From: Maricaulis alexandrii
GTDB taxonomy: Bacteria; Pseudomonadota; Alphaproteobacteria; Caulobacterales; Maricaulaceae
Assembly (NCBI RefSeq): GCF_005871165.1
Contig: NZ_SWKP01000007.1
Span: forward strand, 124,001 to 188,000
Direction of reading: 5' to 3'
DNA length: 64,000 nucleotides
Shown here one piece after another: positions 18,979-27,609 of this stretch. Position 1 is the first letter of the stretch, and each line of letters begins with the position of its first letter. The notes under the pieces are model-generated. The model ran no database searches, was not told the origin of the DNA, and saw only the letters and a list, made by a program, of their open reading frames with translations. Both the position numbers and the translations under genes were made by a program.

Positions 18979-19357
18979 GATTCTTCGCAAGCCCCGGATT
19001 CCGATTCTGAAATTGAGTCCCGGCCTCAGGAAATTCAGGTGTGGAAAACCGATTCTGCCGAAATCACGCGTCCCGGCCCCGGATTTCGGCTCAGAATCCG
19101 CCGCTTGGAGACGGAAACTGGCTATACTTTATGCGTGTTATATTTGATCAATCCACAATGATTTGAGTCATTTCCGGCGATCCTGAGCGCGTTAACCCTT
19201 GAATGGTTAACGCGATTTGCGAATCAACTGCTTTCCGGAAATTCGGCTTTCCTGACGATTCCACAACCCAGTCAAGCCGCAGTTAACTTTCGTTAAGGGT
19301 TTCCGCCTAGCGTCCAAATAAGGTTAATCACGAGGTGAGGCCGGGCGGCACTGATTC
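18979..19357. promoter_or_regulatory. ctrA upstream region with ten GANTC methylation sites and TTAA repeats
   Basis: The 524 bp between fliI and ctrA (18863-19386) contains GANTC at 18979, 18997, 19003, 19015, 19051, 19094, 19165, 19221, 19257 and 19353. About 1.5 would be expected by chance in this span. It also holds a perfect 10-bp inverted repeat (CGCGTTAACC, 7 bases, GGTTAACGCG; 19188-19214) and TTAA-N6-TTAA at 19283-19296. In Caulobacter ctrA is controlled by GANTC methylation (CcrM, GcrA) and by CtrA itself, so this is read as the ctrA control region. A GGAGG ribosome-binding site precedes the ctrA ATG. Confidence 0.75.
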
Positions 19358-19386
19358 GTCCGGTAAGGCAAACCGGAGGCGAACCA

Positions 19387-20082
19387 ATGCGGGTTCTTCT
19401 GATTGAGGACGATCGGGCGACGGCCCAGTCCATCGAGCTCATGCTGAAGTCTGACGGCTTCAACATCTACACGACTGATCTGGGCGAAGAGGGTGTCGAT
19501 CTCGGCAAGCTCTACGACTACGACATTATTCTTCTGGACCTGAACCTGCCCGACATGCCGGGCTTCGACGTCCTGAAGACACTTCGCATGTCGAAAATCG
19601 ACACGCCGATCCTGATCCTGACCGGCAATGCCGATATCGACAACAAGGTCCGGGGTCTCGGCTGTGGCGCTGACGACTACATGACCAAGCCCTTCCACAA
19701 GGATGAGATGATCGCGCGCATTCACGCCATCGTCCGTCGCTCCAAGGGCCATTCCCAGTCGATCATCCGCACCGGTTCGATCGCCGTGAACCTCGATGCC
19801 AAGACGGTCGAGGTCGAAGGCCAGCGCGTGCACCTGACCGGCAAGGAATACCAGATGCTGGAGCTGCTCTCCCTGCGCAAGGGGACGACGCTCACCAAGG
19901 AAATGTTCCTGAACCACCTTTATGGCGGCATGGACGAGCCGGAACTGAAGATCATCGACGTCTTCATCTGCAAGCTCCGCAAGAAGCTGGCAGCGGCCAC
20001 CCAGGGCGAACATTTCATCGAAACCGTCTGGGGCCGTGGCTATGTGCTGCGTGACCCGGTTGAGGAAAAAGCCGCCTCCTGA
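19387..20082 (+). CDS. ctrA: Cell-cycle master regulator CtrA
   Basis: CtrA is an OmpR-type response regulator that controls the cell cycle, motility and (in Caulobacter) the replication origin. The 231-residue product has a receiver domain (1-120) with the phosphoacceptor Asp in [13 protein letters not shown] and the conserved Lys in YMTKPF. The winged-helix DNA-binding domain contains [20 protein letters not shown] and [13 protein letters not shown]. The extreme C-terminus ends in Ala-Ala-Ser rather than the Ala-Ala of Caulobacter, though still near the ClpXP-type degron position. A strong terminator follows. Confidence 0.98.
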   Translation: MRVLLIEDDRATAQSIELMLKSDGFNIYTTDLGEEGVDLGKLYDYDIILLDLNLPDMPGFDVLKTLRMSKIDTPILILTGNADIDNKVRGLGCGADDYMTKPFHKDEMIARIHAIVRRSKGHSQSIIRTGSIAVNLDAKTVEVEGQRVHLTGKEYQMLELLSLRKGTTLTKEMFLNHLYGGMDEPELKIIDVFICKLRKKLAAATQGEHFIETVWGRGYVLRDPVEEKAAS

Positions 20083-20104
20083 CCGGCCTCACATCTCGAC
20101 CTTG

Positions 20105-20135
20105 AAAAGCCCGGGCGCCTGCGCCCGGGCTTTTT
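20105..20135 (+). terminator. Intrinsic terminator of ctrA
   Basis: A perfect 14-bp stem (AAAAGCCCGGGCGC / GCGCCCGGGCTTTT) with a minimal loop is followed by T's. It works in both orientations. Confidence 0.92.
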
Positions 20136-20219
20136 CATGTCCGTCGGCCTCCCCCGTTCGGGGGTTTGGAACCCCCGGAATTCACCTCTAGTGATGTTTT
20201 GCAATCAAGGGGGAAACCG

Positions 20220-20834
20220 ATGCGCTGGTTTATGTCACTCTGCCTGAGCCTGGGTCTGTCATCATCGGCTTGGGCCGATGAGGTGGACGATGCGGAGACG
20301 ATCGTCGCCGAAATTCTGACACGCCTGGCGGACGTGAGCGGCGTCACCATCGACGACCCCGACCATCTCCGTCGCGTGCTCGCAACGGATCTCCAGCCGT
20401 TTTCAGATGAGGCGGATGCGCGCGGCGTGCAGTGGGCCACCAGCTACCGGATGGATTTCAAGGCCAGCGAAGTCGATCGGCATGATGCGGACGGCACTCC
20501 CATTCCCCTCGACCCAGCCACGCTGGAGGGTGAAGATCTCATGCCGGAACCGGATGACGGCTGCGATCCGGCGATCGCCTACCCGCTTTCGGAAGGCTCG
20601 ACGGCCGATGCAAGCTGGCAACGCTGCGGCTGGTTCGAGGCCGACGAGACCGGTTACTACTTCATCGATTTTTCCGAACTGCTCTACGGCCGGGACGGCA
20701 ATTATCGCTGGCTTCGTTTCGGCATCGCCCTGCACTCGCCCGATGAGGCCTACGTCCAGGAAATGGCGCCAAGCGCCACCGCCCTGCTGAATACGCTCAT
20801 GGACAGTGTGAGGGCCGCATCGGTGGACGACTGA
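20220..20834 (+). CDS. Secreted protein of unknown function
   Basis: The start chosen is the ATG after AAGGGGG, giving 204 residues with a clear signal peptide (MRWFMSLCLSLGLSSSAWA, cleavage before DEVDD). The mature part is acidic, with two Cys (residues ~118 and ~141) that could form a disulfide, and the pattern YYFIDFSELLYGRDGNYRWL. I do not recognise a family. It stands alone between the ctrA terminator and its own terminator, so it is probably monocistronic and periplasmic. Confidence 0.75.
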   Translation: MRWFMSLCLSLGLSSSAWADEVDDAETIVAEILTRLADVSGVTIDDPDHLRRVLATDLQPFSDEADARGVQWATSYRMDFKASEVDRHDADGTPIPLDPATLEGEDLMPEPDDGCDPAIAYPLSEGSTADASWQRCGWFEADETGYYFIDFSELLYGRDGNYRWLRFGIALHSPDEAYVQEMAPSATALLNTLMDSVRAASVDD

Positions 20835-20845
20835 CACAAAGAAAG

Positions 20846-20879
20846 AGGGCGCCGCATCAGTCGATGCAGCGCCCTTTTT
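20846..20879. terminator. Terminator between the secreted-protein gene and cheR
   Basis: A 13-bp stem with one internal mismatch (AGGGCGCCGCATC / GATGCAGCGCCCT), AGTC loop and five T on the + side. The opposite side is also T-rich (CTCTTTCTTT), so it may serve cheR as well. Confidence 0.85.
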
Positions 20880-20901
20880 CTGTCTGGAATGGCCGGTAGC
20901 G

Positions 20902-21738
20902 CTAGGCTGCGGCGGACTTGGCCACACCCGCCTTGCCATAGAGACCGCGACGGCCTTCGACCGGCGCATAGTCCTGGGACAGGCCGACCACGGTTTCCGC
21001 GGCCCCCATGATCAAATAGCCATCCGGTGCCGTCTGGGCCGCCAGGCGCGACAGGACACGCTTCTTGGTGTCGGCATCGAAATAGATCAGCACATTGCGG
21101 CAGAAGATCACGTCAAAGCTGCCCATATTGGAGAAATTCTCCAGCAGGTTCTGTTTCTGGAAATTCACCATGGCGCGGATGTTCGGCTTGATCCGCCACT
21201 GATCGCCCTGCTGTTCGAAATGCTGGACGAGCCGCTGGATCGCGAGGCCGCGCTGGACCTCGAACTGCGAATAGACGCCAGCCTTGGCCTTTTCCAGGAC
21301 GCGCGGCGCCATGTCCGTGGCCACGATCTCGAAACGCAGATTGCCGATACGGGCGCGTTCCTCTTCCAGCATCATGGCCAGGGAATAGGGTTCCTGGCCG
21401 GAGGAGCAGGCGGCGCACCAGATCCGGATCGAACCCGACGCGCCCCGCGCCCGTGACAGCACCGGCAGGATTTCCTGCTTGAACAGGTCAAACGGCGTAT
21501 TGTCCCGGAAGAAGAAGGTCTCGTGCGTCGCCAGGGCTTCGGTGATCTGCCACAGGATGCGGTCATTGGGATCGCGCTTGGCCGCCCCGATCAGCGCTTC
21601 GATGGACGGAAAACCTTCCGCACGGGCCAGTGGCGCCAGACGGCTCTCCAGCAAATAGCCCTTGTCCGTCGACAGCACCAGGCCGGAGCGTTTATAGGCC
21701 TGCTCGGCCACGAATTTGATATCGTCAGTGCTGATCAT
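20902..21738 (-). CDS. cheR: Chemotaxis protein methyltransferase CheR
   Basis: CheR methylates glutamates of chemoreceptors using S-adenosylmethionine, setting adaptation. The 278-residue product has the N-terminal helical domain and the SAM pocket motif WCAACSSGQEPYSLAMML. The FDVIFCRNVLIYF motif is present. It is the last gene of the operon, 2 bp after cheB. No receptor gene lies in the window. Confidence 0.96.
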   Translation of the reverse strand: MISTDDIKFVAEQAYKRSGLVLSTDKGYLLESRLAPLARAEGFPSIEALIGAAKRDPNDRILWQITEALATHETFFFRDNTPFDLFKQEILPVLSRARGASGSIRIWCAACSSGQEPYSLAMMLEEERARIGNLRFEIVATDMAPRVLEKAKAGVYSQFEVQRGLAIQRLVQHFEQQGDQWRIKPNIRAMVNFQKQNLLENFSNMGSFDVIFCRNVLIYFDADTKKRVLSRLAAQTAPDGYLIMGAAETVVGLSQDYAPVEGRRGLYGKAGVAKSAAA

Positions 21739-21740
21739 GG

Positions 21741-22925
21741 CTACATTCCATTCTTCGCGCGCTGGGCAATGCCCGCGCCGATTTTCGCCAGGGGCAGGAT
21801 TTCGTCGGCCAGGCCGGCTTCAGCGACGGCTCCGGGCATGCCCCAGACCACGCTGGTGGCCTCGTCCTGCGCCAGGATGGTACCGCCGGCATTGCGCAGA
21901 TGACGGCAGCCTTCGCGACCGTCATGTCCCATGCCGGTCAGGATGATGCCGAGCGAACGCCCGCCCGTCGCTTCCGCCACCGACTGGAAAAGCGGGTCGA
22001 CGGCGGGACGGCAGAAATTGATCGGCGGCGTCTGGTCCAGCACGGCGTAGTAGCCGGCCGCATCCTTGCGCACCGTCATGTGGAAATCACCCGGCGCGAT
22101 ATAGAGACCGCCACCGGTCAGGCGTTCACCATCCTCGGCTTCCTTGCAGCGCAAGGGGCAGGCCTTGGACAGGTGTTCCGCCAGGATCTTCGTGAACAGG
22201 GCCGGCATGTGCTGGGCAATCACGATTGGTGCCCGCAGGTCCGCCGTGAAAGCGGCCGCGACATCGCGCAGCGCCTGCGGCCCGCCCGTGGACGACCCGA
22301 TGGCAATGATTTCCGGCTTGCAGGCATGTCGCTGTCCGGGCGTGCGCGGCGGCGCCTTGGCGGACGCGGGCATGGGACGGCGCACAGGTGCAGACGGCGC
22401 AGCCGGAGCACTGGCCGGCGGGGCCGAGCGGGCTGCCGGAGCGGCCGGGCTCGCCGGGATGTCACGTTGCGTGGGAACCGGCGGAATCGGACGCGGGGCC
22501 AGGGCTTTCAGCTTGGCCAGAAGGTCGCGCCGGAACTCCTCCGCACCGGCCAGACGGCCGGCCTGGGGTTTCGGGGCATAGTCCGCCGCCCCCATGGACA
22601 GGGCGCGGATCGTCACTTCACCGCCACGGCGGGTCAGGGTCGACGCCATTACGACCTTGGCGGTCGGCACGGTCTTGAGCAAAAGCGGGAGGGCGGCGAG
22701 GCCGTCCATCTTGGGCATTTCGACATCAAGCACGATCAGGTCGGGCTTGAGGTCCTGGGCCTTTTTCAGACCCTGTTCGCCATCGACCGCGGAACCGACA
22801 AGGTGCAGGTCCTTGTCTTCCTCGACCCAACGGGTCATCAGCCCCCGCGCGACGGCGGAGTCGTCAATGACCAGAACTTTGGCGATGGATGTTGCGGGCG
22901 CGCCGTTGGGGGCGAGTTCCGGCAT
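21741..22925 (-). CDS. cheB: Chemotaxis response regulator / methylesterase CheB
   Basis: CheB demethylates or deamidates receptors and is activated by CheA. The 394-residue product has an N-terminal receiver (phosphoacceptor in LIVLDVEMPKMDG), a long Ala/Pro-rich linker (~residues 140-200) and the catalytic domain. The catalytic triad motifs are GSSTGGPQALRDV (Ser), IAQHMPALFT (His) and ILTGMGHDGREG (Asp). The linker is longer than in enteric CheB. Confidence 0.96.
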   Translation of the reverse strand: MPELAPNGAPATSIAKVLVIDDSAVARGLMTRWVEEDKDLHLVGSAVDGEQGLKKAQDLKPDLIVLDVEMPKMDGLAALPLLLKTVPTAKVVMASTLTRRGGEVTIRALSMGAADYAPKPQAGRLAGAEEFRRDLLAKLKALAPRPIPPVPTQRDIPASPAAPAARSAPPASAPAAPSAPVRRPMPASAKAPPRTPGQRHACKPEIIAIGSSTGGPQALRDVAAAFTADLRAPIVIAQHMPALFTKILAEHLSKACPLRCKEAEDGERLTGGGLYIAPGDFHMTVRKDAAGYYAVLDQTPPINFCRPAVDPLFQSVAEATGGRSLGIILTGMGHDGREGCRHLRNAGGTILAQDEATSVVWGMPGAVAEAGLADEILPLAKIGAGIAQRAKNGM

Positions 22926-22935
22926 GGGAAACTCC

Positions 22936-23310
22936 TCAGGAGGCGCGGATCAATCCGGTCTGTTGGAACTTGGATTCGATGATGTCACCGTCGAAAGGCT
23001 TCATGACGTATTCGTCAGCACCGGCCCGCAGGGCTTCGGTGATGTGCGCCATGTCATTCTCGGTCGTGCAGAAGACGACGACAGGGGTATCGCCGCCCTC
23101 TTCACGGCGCAGCGCCTTGACGAAGTCGAGCCCGTTCATGACCGGCATGTTCCAGTCGAGGAGCACGGCATCGGGCATCTGCTTGCGGCAGGCCTCAAGC
23201 GCTTCGGACCCGTCCGCCGCCTCGACACAGTTGAATTCGAGTTCTTCAATGATCTTGCGGGCGACTTTCCGGATGACCCGGGAATCGTCCACGACGAGAC
23301 AGGTTTTCAT
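22936..23310 (-). CDS. cheY: Chemotaxis response regulator CheY
   Basis: CheY-P binds the flagellar switch to change rotation. The product from the ATG at 23310 is 124 residues, a single receiver domain: LVVDDSR, phosphoacceptor in AVLLDWNMPVMNG, Thr in VVFCTTEND and Lys in YVMKPFDG. Longer upstream in-frame extensions are not receiver-like and were not used. It lies between cheW and cheB. Confidence 0.95.
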   Translation of the reverse strand: MKTCLVVDDSRVIRKVARKIIEELEFNCVEAADGSEALEACRKQMPDAVLLDWNMPVMNGLDFVKALRREEGGDTPVVVFCTTENDMAHITEALRAGADEYVMKPFDGDIIESKFQQTGLIRAS

Positions 23311-23324
23311 GCCCTTACCCCTCC

Positions 23325-23810
23325 TCAGGCCGCTTCGTTCTTGCGGGCCGCCGTTCCGATCACGGCCGATACGTCCAGCACGGCGAGCAATTCTTTTTCC
23401 AGCCGGTGAACCCCCTTCACCATGGAACGCCAATTGGCGTCGACATGGGCGGGAACCGGTTCCAGCTCCGACCGCGGACGGCGAAGCACTTCACCGACAC
23501 TGTCCACGATAAGTCCGAAGATTTCATTGCCGCGCTCGACGCCGAGCGCCATGCCGGTTTCGGTTTTCTCGCGCGGCGTCAGGCCCATGCGGCGACGCGC
23601 GTCGATCGCGGTGACAATCCGGCCACGCAGGTTGAGCAGGCCGGCGACCTCATCCGGGGCGCGCGGGACATACGTCACCGATTGCGGCGCGAACACTTCG
23701 CGGATCTGGTCAACCGGGGCGCCGAACAGCTGGTCCCCGATACGGACGGAGACGTATTCATTCATCGCCTCGGCGCTGAGCTCGTTAGAGTGGGTGTGAT
23801 GCTCACTCAT
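23325..23810 (-). CDS. cheW: Chemotaxis coupling protein CheW
   Basis: CheW links receptors to CheA. The 161-residue product is a single CheW domain with VSVRIGDQLFGAPVDQIREV near the start, RAPDEVAGLLNLRGRIVTAI and VDSVGEVL. Its start overlaps the cheA stop by four bases, so the two are translationally coupled. Confidence 0.95.
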   Translation of the reverse strand: MSEHHTHSNELSAEAMNEYVSVRIGDQLFGAPVDQIREVFAPQSVTYVPRAPDEVAGLLNLRGRIVTAIDARRRMGLTPREKTETGMALGVERGNEIFGLIVDSVGEVLRRPRSELEPVPAHVDANWRSMVKGVHRLEKELLAVLDVSAVIGTAARKNEAA

Positions 23811-26602
23811 GCCACTTTCTCCTCTTGGGACACCTCGTCGAGGGCCGCAATCAGGGCACCGCGATCAGACCGCGGCAGAACCATGGTCAGGCCTTCAGCC
23901 TGCGTGTCTTCCGGCCAATCCGTGACGGCCAGGGCCGGCAGGTTGGTCCACAGACCGTCCTTGCGGATACGGTCCAGGGCGCTGGGGTCACCCACAAGCG
24001 CATCGAACTGTTCGCCCGCTTCGGCGATCGCCTTGACTTCATGCATGCCCCCCGACGGGGTCACGTCATAACCGGCCGCAGCCAGCAGCGGGGCGATCAT
24101 GCGGCGCGCAAAGGCGTCGGCATCGACCAGCAGGACCTTGCGGCGGCGCGAGGACGACCGGCGCTGGATGTCGCCGGCGCGCGACTGGTCGAGATACCAG
24201 GCGATGTCGACCACATCCGTGGCCTTGCCCTTGATGATGGCGGAGCCGATGACGCCCTGCTTGTCCGAGGACATCTGCAGGTCGACGCGCTCTTCGACCA
24301 CATCGACGATCTCGTCGACGGCGAGGCCGATGGAGGTGTGGTTCTCGGCAAAAACGAGCACCGGCTGGCGCTGGCCTTCGCGTTCCACCACGTCCGCACC
24401 CAGCGGCACGATCGGCATGAGGCGGCCACGATACTGGACGACCCGGCGGCCATTGGTGTTTTCCAGGGCCGTGAGATCGAACTCTTCCAGACGCGTGACC
24501 AGGGCCAGCGGCACGGCCTTGGGCTCTTCGCCACCGGCGCGCACCAGAAGCAGGCGCTGCGTCTGCTGATCCAGTTCCGTAACGGATGCCGACTGACCTT
24601 CGATGACCACATCCTCTTCCATGGCAGAGATGATTTCGCCCGCCAGGCCGTTCGGATCCAGGATCATGATCACGGAGCCGTCGCCCAGGATGGTTGCTCC
24701 GGAATAGGCCTGCACATTGCGCAGGGATTCCGACAGCGGTTTCACGACGATTTCCTCGGTGTCGAGGACATTGTCGACCACCAGGCCGACATTGCGGCCA
24801 CCGGCGTCCAGCACCACCACGAAAGCGGCCTGATCGTCGCCGGTCTGCGTGGCTTCACCGACACCCAGGACATTGTGCAGGTCGATGATCGGCATCAGGC
24901 GGTCACGCAGGCGCATGACCTGGGCCCCCTGAAGGTTCTCGACGGAATGTTCGGACCCGGCACCGACCCGGACCAGTTCGCGGACAGCGAGCTGCGGGAT
25001 GGCGAAGCGTTCCTCGTCACAACCGACAATCAGGGCCGACACGATGGCCAGGGTCAGCGGAATCTTGATCGAGAAGTGCGATCCGCGGCCCGCCGTGGAG
25101 GACACGTCCACCACGCCACCGATCTGCTCAATATTGGTGCGCACCACATCCATGCCGACGCCCCGGCCGGACAGGTTGGTGACTTTCGCCGCCGTGGAGA
25201 AGCCCGGCGCGAAGATGAAGCGATGGATCTGCGCTTCCGTCATGCGCTCCAGCTCATCATGCGTGGTCAGGCCTTTTTCCAGGGCCTTTTCACCGATGCG
25301 CTGCGTATCCAGACCTTTGCCGTCATCGGCAATGGAGATGATGATGTGACCGCCTTCATGATAGGCGGACAGCTTGATCGTGCCCTTTTCGGACTTGCCC
25401 GCAGCGGCCCGCTCGGCCGGCATCTCGAGGCCGTGGTCGGCCGAGTTGCGGACCATGTGGGTCAGCGGATCCTTGATCAGTTCGAGAACCTGGCGGTCCA
25501 GCTCGGTGTCCTGGCCTTCCATGACCAGTTCGATTTTCTTGCCCAGATCGGTGGACACGTCGCGGATGATCCGCGGCAGTTTGCGCCAGGCATCGCCGAT
25601 CGGCTGCATGCGGGTCTTCATGACGCCGTCCTGCAGCTCGCCGGTCACGGCCGACAGGCGCTGGAGCGGACCCTTCAACTCGTCATCTTCCAGTCCGCGA
25701 ACGGTCTGCATCAGCTGGTTCCGGGTCAGAACGAGTTCCGACACGGTCGTCATCAGGGCTTCCAGGACATCGACGCCCACGCGAACGGTCTGCTGGACCC
25801 GCGGGCCACCTTCGCCATGATTGCCCTCGGTACCACCCTTGAGTTCCGCCATGGCGGACTGCAGGGCTTCTTCCTGGCTCATGTCTTCAGTGATGAAATC
25901 GGATTTGACCGCAACCGGCTGCTCCGGGGCAACGGCAGCTTCGGCTTCAGTATTCTGGAACGCCGCTTCCAGTTCGGCGGCAGACACTTCACCCGGACGC
26001 AGTTCACGACCCAGTTCCGGGTCGAAATCGCCGACACCCAGATGCTCGACCGGTTCGGACGGCGCGGCCTCGGCAGCGGCCGGCTCCATGCCCGGGTCAA
26101 TATCGGCACTCTGGAAAGCCGCTTCCAGATCGGCCAGGGACACTTCACCCGGGCGCAGTTCGCGACCCAGGTCCTCATCCCAATTGTCCGGTTTGGCCGG
26201 CGCTTCCTGTTCGGCGCCTTCCAGCTTGCCCATCGCAGCATCTTCCAGACGGGAGATCAGCGCCGCGTCATCGCCAGCCGGTTCCTGACCCGTGGCTTCG
26301 AGCGATTCCAGCAATTCCTTGATCTGGTCGATCGCCTGGAGAACCAGGGTCACCATCGGCGGCGAAACCTTCAGTTCGCCATCGCGGAACTTGCCCAGAA
26401 GGGTCTCACCGGCATGGGCGACTGCTTCCAGTCGAGGCAGGCCCAGAAAGCCGCACGTCCCTTTGACGGTGTGAAGAAGACGGAAAATGTTGTCGAGAAT
26501 GGCCCGGTCTTCCGGATTGTTCTCGAAACGCACCAGTTCGGAATCGATGACGTCCAGGCTCTCCGCCGTTTCCGTCAGGAATTCACTGATGAGATCGTCC
26601 AT
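23807..26602 (-). CDS. cheA: Hybrid chemotaxis histidine kinase CheA with two CheW-like modules and a terminal receiver
   Basis: CheA is the chemotaxis kinase. The ATG at 26602 gives 931 residues. The order is: HPt domain with His44 in LLHTVKGTCGFLG; an acidic linker with two copies of LGRELRPGEVS-x-A-x-LEAAFQ (residues ~145-164 and ~197-216); dimerisation helices; HATPase with HMVRNSADHGLE and GRGVGMDVVRTNI; a CheW-like domain (~530-670); a second CheW-like stretch (~680-830); and a receiver-like domain (~840-920, KVLLVDADAFARRMIAP). The receiver keeps an Asp in ALVGDPSALD but lacks the usual DxxMPxMDG context. It is much longer than classical CheA. Confidence 0.93.
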   Translation of the reverse strand: MDDLISEFLTETAESLDVIDSELVRFENNPEDRAILDNIFRLLHTVKGTCGFLGLPRLEAVAHAGETLLGKFRDGELKVSPPMVTLVLQAIDQIKELLESLEATGQEPAGDDAALISRLEDAAMGKLEGAEQEAPAKPDNWDEDLGRELRPGEVSLADLEAAFQSADIDPGMEPAAAEAAPSEPVEHLGVGDFDPELGRELRPGEVSAAELEAAFQNTEAEAAVAPEQPVAVKSDFITEDMSQEEALQSAMAELKGGTEGNHGEGGPRVQQTVRVGVDVLEALMTTVSELVLTRNQLMQTVRGLEDDELKGPLQRLSAVTGELQDGVMKTRMQPIGDAWRKLPRIIRDVSTDLGKKIELVMEGQDTELDRQVLELIKDPLTHMVRNSADHGLEMPAERAAAGKSEKGTIKLSAYHEGGHIIISIADDGKGLDTQRIGEKALEKGLTTHDELERMTEAQIHRFIFAPGFSTAAKVTNLSGRGVGMDVVRTNIEQIGGVVDVSSTAGRGSHFSIKIPLTLAIVSALIVGCDEERFAIPQLAVRELVRVGAGSEHSVENLQGAQVMRLRDRLMPIIDLHNVLGVGEATQTGDDQAAFVVVLDAGGRNVGLVVDNVLDTEEIVVKPLSESLRNVQAYSGATILGDGSVIMILDPNGLAGEIISAMEEDVVIEGQSASVTELDQQTQRLLLVRAGGEEPKAVPLALVTRLEEFDLTALENTNGRRVVQYRGRLMPIVPLGADVVEREGQRQPVLVFAENHTSIGLAVDEIVDVVEERVDLQMSSDKQGVIGSAIIKGKATDVVDIAWYLDQSRAGDIQRRSSSRRRKVLLVDADAFARRMIAPLLAAAGYDVTPSGGMHEVKAIAEAGEQFDALVGDPSALDRIRKDGLWTNLPALAVTDWPEDTQAEGLTMVLPRSDRGALIAALDEVSQEEKVA
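25955..26170 (-). repeat. Duplicated LGRELRPGEVS motif inside the cheA linker
   Basis: Two ~20-codon copies at 26111-26170 and 25955-26014 encode nearly the same peptide, 52 residues apart. It lies between the HPt domain and the dimerisation helices, where P2 docking domains sit in other CheA proteins. Confidence 0.8.
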
Positions 26603-26710
26603 AGCATGCCCCGTATACGGTAGTGATTTCACCGCACACTGGCAGGCCTTAGTTAACGGACTCTTGGCCTCAGGGATCGTTGTGTGAATACGATATGAGT
26701 TCGGACAATT

Positions 26711-27382
26711 TTATCCAATCATGCCTTCCACAGGCTTAAGCAGGGCCTGGAACTCGACCCGCTCACCGTCGGCCTGGGCGCTGACACGACCCCCGGCACT
26801 CCGGGCGATCAGCGCCGTGTAGTAGGGCTGGATCGAGCGGCCATCAAAACCGTTCTCCGGCGCTTTGCCCTCCAGGGCGAGAGCCGTTCCCTCTTCCAGA
26901 CGGGCGCGCGGCCCTTCCGTCACGACGCGCAGGCGCGCGCCGCCGGCAGAAGACGTGGCCTCGACCGTGACCGTCCCGCCCCGCGGCGCGGCATCGACAC
27001 CGAGCGAACACAGGTTCAGCAGAAGACGTCCGGCAGATTTTTCCAGACCGGAGGCTTCGACCTTCCAGACGATTTCCGGCTTGAACGCCTTGTACATGTT
27101 TTCCGTCAGGCGCTGCAGCTCGCGGCAATCAAGAACACCGGGCGCCGAGCCGCCACCGCCAAAGGCCAGGCGGGCAAACTCCAGCTTGGCCTGGGCCTGG
27201 CGCGAACTCTCGCGGACCAGTTCCATGGCATCCTCGTGCATGTCCCCAGAGTCCGGATCATCAATCACACTCAGGGCAGCGCCCAGGGCAGACACGGGGC
27301 TGACAAGATCATGACACAGCCGGGAGCACAGGAGTGCAGAGAGCTGTTCGGCGGCGAGTTCGGACGGAAATTCATCAAGCAT
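26711..27382 (-). CDS. chpT: Histidine phosphotransferase ChpT
   Basis: ChpT passes phosphate from the hybrid kinase CckA to CtrA and CpdR. The 223-residue product has the DHp-like N-terminal helices with His in LLCSRLCHDLVSPVSALGAA and a degenerate ATPase-like C-terminal domain, the hallmark of DUF2328/ChpT. It is transcribed in the direction of cheA with a 108 bp gap. GANTC sites lie at 27399 and 27488, just upstream of the start. Its presence 7 kb from ctrA fits the circuit. Confidence 0.92.
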   Translation of the reverse strand: MLDEFPSELAAEQLSALLCSRLCHDLVSPVSALGAALSVIDDPDSGDMHEDAMELVRESSRQAQAKLEFARLAFGGGGSAPGVLDCRELQRLTENMYKAFKPEIVWKVEASGLEKSAGRLLLNLCSLGVDAAPRGGTVTVEATSSAGGARLRVVTEGPRARLEEGTALALEGKAPENGFDGRSIQPYYTALIARSAGGRVSAQADGERVEFQALLKPVEGMIG

Positions 27383-27609
27383 GGGGTAATCGATACACGA
27401 TTCTCGCGTCCGCTCCCGCGTTTTAACAGCGCGCGCTTATGAAACATTCAGCGGAAAGGTCTTGGCAACCGGATCAGTCCAAGACATGATTCGCTCCCGG
27501 TTGGAGGGGGCACTCGAACCGATACGACACACAGGTTTCGGTGCGAGTTTTGCTAGACATCCCGTGTAAGCCACGTGGCGTTAGAAGCTGACCGGAGTTT
27601 GGGCACCTT

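Noticed and set aside
18895-19161. 88-codon frame in the ctrA upstream region
   Set aside because: No ribosome-binding site or family features, and it overlaps the dense GANTC control region.
23825-26623. 932-codon open frame on the + strand opposite cheA
   Set aside because: Shadow frame of cheA; His/Gln/Arg-rich with no domain.
27500-27540. tRNA-like GGTTCGAGT string on the minus strand between chpT and the M23 gene
   Set aside because: The flanking bases do not form a T-arm stem and there is no matching acceptor or anticodon arm.
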